Origin: Thermoplasmata archaeon
GTDB lineage: Archaea; Thermoplasmatota; Thermoplasmata; Lutacidiplasmatales; UBA184
Assembly: GCA_013044425.1 (NCBI GenBank)
Contig: JABEUK010000028.1
Span: forward strand, 1 to 12,556
Direction of reading: 5' to 3'
DNA length: 12,556 nt
How positions within the stretch are numbered: position 1 is the stretch's first letter; every line of letters starts with the position of its first letter. Under the pieces are notes generated by a model that searched no databases, had not been told where the DNA came from, and was given only the letters and a program-made list of their open reading frames with translations. Position numbers and translations under genes: made by a program. Shown in pieces: positions 1 through 4,806 of this stretch.

Positions 1-336
1 GGGTGGGTCGAGGAGCCAGATGGGACTCGGCCCCCAGAGGGGGGCGTAATCGCCGGGGAGCACGACGAACCTCCTGCGAAGGAGATCGAATCCTCCGAGC
101 CGGACGGGAGAGCCCGGAGAGTCGCGTCCAGGTTCTTGGTCCACGCCTTCGACGACGGAGGAGGTCTTGTGGACGAGCTCGCTACCGCGTGGGCTCAACA
201 GAAGGCGAACCCTCCCCATACATCGAGGGGATTGATTACCGGTCGAGTTCAAGATGCGAGCGCCTCCGGGGCGGAGGCGGTTCCCATCGCTCATATAGAC
301 CGACTCACTGGGCCGACCCGCAGCGGGGTAGGGTAG
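1..336 (+). CDS. Unrecognised partial open frame (3' end of an upstream gene?)
   Basis: Frame 1 is open from the left edge to a TAG at 334-336 and would encode about 111 residues, lacking its N-terminus. Codon third positions are mostly G or C as in the sure genes of this window, especially over the first 225 bases, and the composition is acidic and mixed (for example LVHAFDDGGGLVDELATAWA, encoded around 136-195) rather than the arginine-rich look of shadow frames. Frame 3 is also open here but reads as an Arg/Gly-rich shadow. I recognise no family. Oddly, the frame runs through the TATA box at 292-298 and its stop lies inside the tRNA D-arm, so the last 30-40 codons may be fortuitous or the whole frame may be non-coding. 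Confidence 0.35.
   Translation, partial: GWVEEPDGTRPPEGGVIAGEHDEPPAKEIESSEPDGRARRVASRFLVHAFDDGGGLVDELATAWAQQKANPPHTSRGLITGRVQDASASGAEAVPIAHIDRLTGPTRSGVG
261..279. repeat. GC hairpin upstream of the tRNA promoter
   Basis: CGCCTCC (261-267) and GGAGGCG (273-279) form a perfect 7-bp stem with a 5-nt loop, ending 13 bp before the TATA-like element of the tRNA. No T-tract follows, so it is not a classic intrinsic terminator. It could be a 3' structure of the upstream transcript or simply a result of GC-rich sequence. Confidence 0.3.
292..298 (+). promoter_or_regulatory. TATA-like element of the initiator tRNA
   Basis: CATATAG is the only A+T-rich heptamer in the 80 bp before the tRNA. Its centre at 295 is 27 bp before the first tRNA base at 322, the usual archaeal TATA-to-start distance, so transcription would begin at or very near the mature 5' end. 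Confidence 0.55.
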
Positions 337-424
337 TCAGGAAAACGGTCGGCCTCGCCGGCCGTCCTGAAATCCCGACGGGCTCATAACCCGTAGATCC
401 ATGGTTCAAATCCATGCCCCGCTA
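322..424 (+). tRNA. Initiator tRNA-Met (CAT) with a D-loop intron
   Basis: The exons 322-343 and 372-424 join to a 75-nt tRNA. The acceptor stem AGCGGGG pairs fully with CCCCGCT (417-423), giving the A1:U72 pair typical of archaeal initiators, with A73 at 424 and no encoded CCA. The anticodon stem ACGGG/CCCGT (378-382, 390-394) carries the three consecutive G:C pairs that mark initiator tRNAs. The loop CTCATAA holds the CAT anticodon at 385-387, the variable loop is AGATC, and the T-arm is CATGG-TTCAAAT-CCATG. The D-stem pairs GGG (331-333) with CCC (374-376). Without removing 28 nt the D-arm cannot fold normally; with them removed the sequence looks like a standard archaeal initiator. Elongator Met and Ile2 (CAU) tRNAs are less likely because of A1:U72 and the GGG/CCC anticodon stem. 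Confidence 0.93.
344..371 (+). other. 28-nt archaeal tRNA intron in the D-loop (bulge-helix-bulge)
   Basis: The precursor shows CAGG (338-341) pairing with CCTG (366-369) as a 4-bp central helix. A 3-nt bulge AAA (342-344) lies on the 5' side and AAA (370-372) on the 3' side. A 9-bp inner stem, 345-353 with 357-365, contains one G-U pair and closes a CTC loop. Cutting after the second base of each bulge, the usual rule for archaeal splicing endonuclease, removes 344-371 and joins tRNA positions 20a and 21. The outer helix is weak: beyond the 3' bulge only the D-stem GGG/CCC pairs, across a TAGT/T internal loop, so this is a relaxed form of the motif. The position is non-canonical, since most archaeal tRNA introns sit at 37/38. 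Confidence 0.87.
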
Positions 425-522
425 TCCGCCATCCCCACCGTGCACGAAGCTCTGAATCGACCCTCGGAAGCTTCGGCAGCGAGCGCAACGACCTTGTAGG
501 CCCGAACTCCTCGAGGAAAGTG

Positions 523-987
523 ATGGCCGCACCGATCATCCAGCATGTGACGGTGGCGGCCGACGATTCGGCCATCGCCCGCGAGGCGCTGGGATTCGCC
601 ATCGATCTCGCGAAGAAGTATGGTGCCGAACTGACGGTCCTCACGGTCGCTCCCCTCGTGCCGCTCTACGTGGCCTCTTCCGAACCCTGGGTGCCCGCGA
701 CGTCCCCCGACACCGACACCCCGTACTATCGCCAACTCTTGGACCGCGCGGTCCAGGAGGCAAGGACCGCCGGGGTCCTCGCGAAGGGAATCTGTGTGGA
801 GGGCGTGGCGGTGGACGAAATCCTGGCCCAGGTAGAGACGAACCCACCCGACCTATTGGTGATCGGATCGCGCGGTCTCTCCCGCGGCAAGAGGCTCTTG
901 CTGGGGAGCGTATCGACCGCGATCTTGCACGCCGTGAAATGCCCGGTGCTCGTCGTTCACCCGCGGTCTACGACGCCTTCGTCGTGA
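523..987 (+). CDS. Universal stress protein, UspA family
   Basis: A 154-residue single-domain UspA-fold protein, the usual length of the family. The ATP-binding signature G-2x-G-9x-G-S is intact: GSRG at residues 115-118, then nine residues, then GS at 128-129. The N-terminal strand IIQHVTVAADDSAIA carries the conserved Asp pair, and the C-terminus ends with the strand CPVLVVHP. Such proteins bind ATP or act as small stress-responsive dimers in the cytoplasm; the target here is unknown. I chose ATG 523 over the overlapping GTG at 520 because a weak TATA-like CTTGTAG (493-499) lies 26-27 bp before it and a GAGG (513-516) sits 6 nt upstream. The 95 bp between the tRNA and this gene hold nothing else I can identify. 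The 3' end overlaps the convergent rpl10e by 20 bp. Confidence 0.92.
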   Translation: MAAPIIQHVTVAADDSAIAREALGFAIDLAKKYGAELTVLTVAPLVPLYVASSEPWVPATSPDTDTPYYRQLLDRAVQEARTAGVLAKGICVEGVAVDEILAQVETNPPDLLVIGSRGLSRGKRLLLGSVSTAILHAVKCPVLVVHPRSTTPSS

Positions 988-1474
988 TTCGCAGGCGGGT
1001 CGGGCACGGGAGCTTGTGGGAGGCCTTGCGCAGGGCTTCCTTGGCGTCCGGAATGTGGGCCGCCGTCGTATAGATCGACATGAGCTCGACGCCGATCTGA
1101 GCGCGCACCGCGTGTCCGACAGGCTTTCCGAACGCCCGTCGCATCCCCGAGGAGATACGGTCCGCCCCGGCACCCATGGCCATCTTGTGCTCCCGGAGGA
1201 TCTGGTGCGGGAACCGTCGAACTTTGAGATGGTACTCGTTCGGCGCTCCCTTCTCGAGAACCCGGACCGCGCTGATGCGCGCGGCCTCGAGCGCGATGTC
1301 GCGGACCTGCGCCGCTTCCTCGGTGTTGAGCGTGAGCTCGACCGGGAAGTCCTGCCGAAGGTTGCCGGTGTCGAACTGCGTGACGCGGCACACGGGAATG
1401 CCTCCCATGTACTCCTGGCGAGTGTAGATCTGGCCCTCGACCTTGCGGTACATCCGGGCCGGTTTTCGCGTCAT
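968..1474 (-). CDS. rpl10e: 50S ribosomal protein L10e
   Basis: A 168-residue archaeal/eukaryotic L10e (counterpart of bacterial uL16), a large-subunit protein near the peptidyl-transferase centre and the tRNA elbow. The N-terminus (TRKPARMYRKVEG) and the highly conserved central block at residues 89-120 (PHQILREHKMAMGAGADR, then GMRRAFGKPVG) are unmistakable. The open frame extends 32 codons further upstream, but homology begins at MTRKP and a TATA-like TTTTAA lies 29 bp before this ATG, so the shorter start is right and the mRNA is almost leaderless. The gene stands alone with its own promoter, 92 bp after the pantoate kinase stop, and its last codons overlap the end of the UspA gene. Confidence 0.97.
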   Translation of the reverse strand: MTRKPARMYRKVEGQIYTRQEYMGGIPVCRVTQFDTGNLRQDFPVELTLNTEEAAQVRDIALEAARISAVRVLEKGAPNEYHLKVRRFPHQILREHKMAMGAGADRISSGMRRAFGKPVGHAVRAQIGVELMSIYTTAAHIPDAKEALRKASHKLPCPTRLRITTKAS

Positions 1475-1499
1475 GGGCGCGGGCGAGACGGGGATTCCG

Positions 1500-1505
1500 T
1501 TAAAA
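1500..1505 (-). promoter_or_regulatory. TATA box of rpl10e
   Basis: Read on the minus strand this is TTTTAA, in an otherwise GC-rich 92-bp gap. Its centre is 29 bp from the rpl10e ATG, which predicts transcription starting 2-3 nt before, or at, the start codon. Confidence 0.6.
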
Positions 1506-1566
1506 TGGTTGCGTATGGCTCGGGGTTGAAATCGGATGTGAAATCTGCTCGCGGGTTTGGGCGGGC

Positions 1567-2511
1567 TCAACCACTGCGCTCGCGCATCGACTCCCTGTGG
1601 CTCGCTCTCGATGGGGGCGGGGTCGTGAGCCGTCGGGCACCACGGGCCGACACATGAACCTCCACCGCCCGGATGCCTCGCGCACGCACGCTACGGATCA
1701 CGCGCTCCCGAGCCGCAAGGGATTGGGGAGCGGCCAAGAAGCTCTCCCCGAACATCGCCTGGAAGGCCCACGCCCCGTGGCCCCGGAGGTCGTGGAGGAT
1801 GCGCCGCAAACGCACCGATGCGACGCCCATCCGGTCGGTGAACCGCTCGCTAGCCTCGAAGAACCGGACGGGATCGGGGTGTTCGAGCAGCGAGTCGAGC
1901 TCGAGAGCGCTCGCTCCAGCTCGGTGGAGGAAGCGTGGGTCCCGCAACCGCGGTGGAGAGGGCATCGGGCCCCCAACGACGCCGACGATCACGGGCGGTG
2001 ACCACGGCATGCGTAGGGAGTCCCCAAATGGTGGGACTCCAGGAGCTCGGCGAAATTCGAGACCGCCACCGAGGATGGCGGCCACGCCGCCGAGCCCGCC
2101 GCCCCCGAAGAGATCGCCAAGGTGGGCGATCTCGATGGCCTTCGCCCGGGGACCGCCGAGCACAGCCGAGACCGCGAGCGCGGTCGCCGTAGCACCCGCG
2201 GCGCTCATTCCGAATCCTTGTCCGATCGGCAAGTCGTGGTGGAGTCGCACGGTGAGCGAGCCGTGTCGAGTCCCCACCAGCCGCCGCGCCACGTCCGTGG
2301 AGATGGGGAACTCTTCCGAACCTCCGCCGAGAATGCGGAGGCGTCGGGTGGCACCCGGCCGCCAGGCAGCGCGCGCGACCACGCCGAGCTCCAGTACGAC
2401 GCCCGCGCCCCGGGAGCCTCGGGCTCGCGGATCGGGACCGATCGAAGCGGGGGCGAAGATGCCGGTGACATGGCCGGGAGCGAACGCGCGCGCCGTACGG
2501 ATTCCGTGCAT
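1567..2511 (-). CDS. Pantoate kinase (archaeal GHMP-kinase family)
   Basis: A 314-residue GHMP-superfamily kinase. The N-terminal ARAFAPGHVTGIF (residues 7-19) is the hallmark of archaeal pantoate kinase. The GHMP phosphate-binding loop is PIGQGFGMSAAGA at 95-107, with a Gly-rich stretch FGGGGLGGVAAILGGG further on. In archaea this enzyme phosphorylates pantoate to 4-phosphopantoate, which phosphopantothenate synthetase then joins to beta-alanine, replacing the bacterial PanC/PanK order on the way to CoA. The synthetase gene is not in this window. The last 20 residues are Arg/Ser-rich and probably disordered. ATG 2511 is the only usable start and lies 41 bp from the shared TATA, giving a leader of about 15 nt. 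A homoserine or mevalonate-type GHMP kinase is the main alternative, but the APGHVTG start argues against it. Confidence 0.88.
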   Translation of the reverse strand: MHGIRTARAFAPGHVTGIFAPASIGPDPRARGSRGAGVVLELGVVARAAWRPGATRRLRILGGGSEEFPISTDVARRLVGTRHGSLTVRLHHDLPIGQGFGMSAAGATATALAVSAVLGGPRAKAIEIAHLGDLFGGGGLGGVAAILGGGLEFRRAPGVPPFGDSLRMPWSPPVIVGVVGGPMPSPPRLRDPRFLHRAGASALELDSLLEHPDPVRFFEASERFTDRMGVASVRLRRILHDLRGHGAWAFQAMFGESFLAAPQSLAARERVIRSVRARGIRAVEVHVSARGARRLTTPPPSRASHRESMRERSG

Positions 2512-2548
2512 GCGCTGGAACCGATTCCCGATAGAGACTGACGACTCC

Positions 2549-2555
2549 TTATAAA
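2549..2555. promoter_or_regulatory. Shared palindromic TATA box, pantoate kinase / PAN
   Basis: TTATAAA on the plus strand reads TTTATAA on the minus strand, and its core TTATAA is self-complementary. It is the only good TATA element in the 99 bp between the two divergent genes. The centre at 2552 predicts starts near 2578 for PAN (leader about 33 nt to ATG 2611) and near 2526 for pantoate kinase (leader about 15 nt). Confidence 0.6.
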
Positions 2556-2610
2556 CCGAGGCGTTATGCTAACGGTTGACGAGCCGAACGTTCGTCGCAC
2601 TTCTACGGAC

Positions 2611-3816
2611 ATGAGCGAACCGGACTCCTCCGCACCGCCGCAGGATGCGTTTGACCGCGTGAACTTCCTCGAGCTGAGGAACACCCAGCTCGCCGAAGCG
2701 ATCAAGCGAGTCGAGAGCGAACGCCACTACATGGAGTCCGAGATCCTGCGCCTCCAGCGCGAGGTCAAGCGGATGAAGACGGAGCTCGATCGCCTACGGT
2801 ACCCTCCGCTGATCGTCGGAAGCGTGCGGGACGTCCTCACAGATGGCCGGGTGATCGTCAAATCGTCCACGGGGCCGGACTTCGTCGTCAACTCGGCCGA
2901 GACGGTCGAACACACGAAGATGACGATCGGCAGCCGAGTCGCGCTCAACAAACAGACCCTCGCCGTCATGGGCGTCCTCCCCGCCTCGCTCGATCCGCTC
3001 GTGACCGCGAGCGAGATCGTCGACAAGCCCACCGTCACCTACGAGGATATCGGAGGTCTCTCCGAGCAGATCCGCGAGATCCGCGAGGCGGTGGAGTATC
3101 CCCTCTTGCGCTCCGAGCTGTACAAGCGTGTGGGGGTCGACCCCCCGCGCGGAGTGCTTCTCATCGGATCCCCGGGAACGGGCAAGACGATGATCGCGAA
3201 GGCGGTCGCGCACCACACCAACGCTACGTTCGTGCGGCTCGTCGGCAGCGAGCTCGTTCAGAAGTACATTGGGGAAGGGGCCCGCCTCGTCCGCGAGCTG
3301 TTCCAGATGGCCCGGGAGAAAGCGCCCACCATTATCTTCATTGACGAGGTCGACTCGATCGGAGCGAAGCGACTCGAGGTCGCGACGAGCGGGGACCGCG
3401 AGGTCCAGCGGACGTTGATGCAACTGCTCGCCGAGATGGATGGCTTCGAACCGTTGTCGAATGTGAAGATCATCGCGGCGACCAACCGGCCCGACATCCT
3501 CGACGAGGCCTTGCTGCGACCCGGTCGCTTCGATCGTATCATCGAGATCCCGGTGCCGGCTGCGACGGGGCGCGCCGAGATCTTCAAGATCCACTCTCGC
3601 CCGATGACGATCCGCGAGCCGATCGACTTCGACGCGCTCGCGACGCGCTGCGAAGGCGCCACGGGAGCTGACATCAAGGCGATCTGCACCGAGGCCGGCA
3701 TGTGGGCGATTCGCGAAGAGCGGGACCAGGTCACGGCGGTCGACTTCGACCGCGCCATCGAGAAGGTCATCGGCGAAGAGGAGCTCCGCAAGGAGTCCGT
3801 CACGATGTTCGCGTAA
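2611..3816 (+). CDS. pan: Proteasome-activating nucleotidase (PAN)
   Basis: A 401-residue AAA+ ATPase that unfolds substrates and feeds them to the archaeal 20S proteasome. In order: an N-terminal coiled coil (about 15-62), the YPP turn at 64-66 that in PAN hosts a cis-proline, an OB domain (about 67-125), then the AAA+ module with Walker A GSPGTGKT (186-193), pore-loop YIG (219-221), Walker B IIFIDE (241-246) and the second region of homology with arginine fingers in LRPGRFDR (302-309). The C-terminus is Met-Phe-Ala, so the proteasome-docking HbYX motif has Phe where Tyr is usual. I prefer ATG 2611 over the in-frame ATG 2566 because the latter lies only 14 bp from the TATA centre, upstream of any transcript from it. 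The gene converges on the EF-Tu-like gene, 37 bp away. No 20S subunit gene is present here. Confidence 0.96.
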   Translation: MSEPDSSAPPQDAFDRVNFLELRNTQLAEAIKRVESERHYMESEILRLQREVKRMKTELDRLRYPPLIVGSVRDVLTDGRVIVKSSTGPDFVVNSAETVEHTKMTIGSRVALNKQTLAVMGVLPASLDPLVTASEIVDKPTVTYEDIGGLSEQIREIREAVEYPLLRSELYKRVGVDPPRGVLLIGSPGTGKTMIAKAVAHHTNATFVRLVGSELVQKYIGEGARLVRELFQMAREKAPTIIFIDEVDSIGAKRLEVATSGDREVQRTLMQLLAEMDGFEPLSNVKIIAATNRPDILDEALLRPGRFDRIIEIPVPAATGRAEIFKIHSRPMTIREPIDFDALATRCEGATGADIKAICTEAGMWAIREERDQVTAVDFDRAIEKVIGEEELRKESVTMFA

Positions 3817-3835
3817 CCCGGGCGAGCGGGCTTCG

Positions 3836-3853
3836 CGGTCCGGTGCCGGACCG
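3836..3853. repeat. Perfect inverted repeat between convergent genes
   Basis: CGGTCCGG (3836-3843) and CCGGACCG (3846-3853) are perfect reverse complements separated by TG. The palindrome fills the second half of the 37-bp gap between PAN and the EF-Tu-like gene and abuts that gene's stop codon. It would fold in both transcripts and could act as a bidirectional 3'-end structure, although there is no T-tract as in typical archaeal terminators. Confidence 0.5.
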
Positions 3854-4798
3854 TCAGTCCGGCCCGTCTTGGAGGGCGACCCGCGCCGCGATCCGGGGTC
3901 CGGTGGTCGAGGAGAGATCGAGGAGGTACGCCCGTTGCTCCGGGTGGAAGGCGACGGCGCGGTCGGCGGTCAAGACCGTCTGCTTCGCGTCGCGCGCCCC
4001 GACCGATACGGGAACGACCTGCAGGCCGGCGGAGAGATGCATCTGGGCGCCCTCTCCCCAGGGGGTGCGGTGGTAGCGGCACGGGACGAGGTCCGTTCCT
4101 CGGAGCGAGGCACGCGCGTGGAGCGACCCTTCGGGCGCCAGGACCTGGCCCCGGGCGAGCTCGTCGGGGTCTACCCCTTTCAGCGCGACGCCGACCCGGT
4201 CCCCGTTCGACGCTTCCGACACTTCCACGTCATGGACCTGGATCGATCGAATCTCGACGAGCTTGGAGGTCGGCCACAGCCGGAGCTTTTCGTGAGCATG
4301 GAGCGTACCCGCACGGACCACGCCGAGCGCGACCGCCCCGACCCCCTTGACGGGGAACGCATGATCGATCGGAACACTGACCGGTCCCGCTTCGACCCGC
4401 GGGGACCAGCTGTCGAGGAGCTGCCGAAGCGCCGGAAAGTCGAGCGCGGACCTCGGCCCGCTCTCGAAGCGCGTGCCCTTCAGTAGACGGTCGACTTCCT
4501 CCTCCCCGACGGCCGGGCCGAGGACTACGGTGGTCGGAAGATCGTACAGATCGGCGACCGCGATCGTCTCGGCGATCGAGCGGGAGAGCTGATCGATGAC
4601 CAGCAGGCAGCGATCGGCCATCCCCAGGGTCACGAAGAGCGGTGGAACCTTCTCGGGGAAGTTCGTGGGCTCGACGCATGTGATCACGTGGTCCTCGGCC
4701 ACCTGGTTGAACAGCGTGACGTCCGAGGCGCTACCCTTCTTGCCGAACTCCTTCGCGATGTCCCGCGCGCCGACGATCGCGATCGTGACTCCGGCCAT
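3854..4798 (-). CDS. EF-Tu/SelB-like protein with a degenerate GTPase domain
   Basis: A 314-residue protein built like a translation factor that lacks working GTPase motifs. Residues 143-222 match EF-Tu domain 2 well (FPVKGVGAVALGVVRAGTL, later VEIRSIQVHDVEVSEA and GDRVGVALKGVD), and a third beta-rich domain follows (about 224-314). The first 130 residues keep the strand pattern of the G domain, but the P-loop GxxxxGKS/T is replaced by GARDIAKEFGKKGSASD (10-26). No DxxG or NKxD is recognisable; where G4 is expected the sequence is VVLGPAVGE. I believe this matches an uncharacterised family seen in methanogens and relatives, annotated as EF-Tu domain 2 or SelB-like. It starts 8 nt after the clpB stop with a GAGGT (4802-4806) just before ATG, so it is very likely co-transcribed with clpB. 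Its function is unknown; binding of tRNA, ribosome or a partner without GTP turnover is an inference. Confidence 0.82.
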   Translation of the reverse strand: MAGVTIAIVGARDIAKEFGKKGSASDVTLFNQVAEDHVITCVEPTNFPEKVPPLFVTLGMADRCLLVIDQLSRSIAETIAVADLYDLPTTVVLGPAVGEEEVDRLLKGTRFESGPRSALDFPALRQLLDSWSPRVEAGPVSVPIDHAFPVKGVGAVALGVVRAGTLHAHEKLRLWPTSKLVEIRSIQVHDVEVSEASNGDRVGVALKGVDPDELARGQVLAPEGSLHARASLRGTDLVPCRYHRTPWGEGAQMHLSAGLQVVPVSVGARDAKQTVLTADRAVAFHPEQRAYLLDLSSTTGPRIAARVALQDGPD

Positions 4799-4806
4799 AG
4801 GACCTC

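Noticed and set aside
384..735. Minus-strand open frames crossing the tRNA and the UspA start
   Set aside because: They run antisense through a structured tRNA and a recognised gene and have no recognisable domain.
1475..1570. 32-codon N-terminal extension of L10e
   Set aside because: L10e homology begins at MTRKP, and the extension covers the gene's own TATA box.
1673..2554. Plus-strand open frame of about 293 codons opposite pantoate kinase
   Set aside because: Arg/Pro-rich shadow; the minus-strand frame carries the clear GHMP kinase motifs.
2566..2610. In-frame ATG 2566 as the PAN start, adding 15 residues
   Set aside because: It lies about 14 bp from the centre of the only TATA box, upstream of the expected transcript, and the added residues are not family-like. 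Kept as an alternative only.
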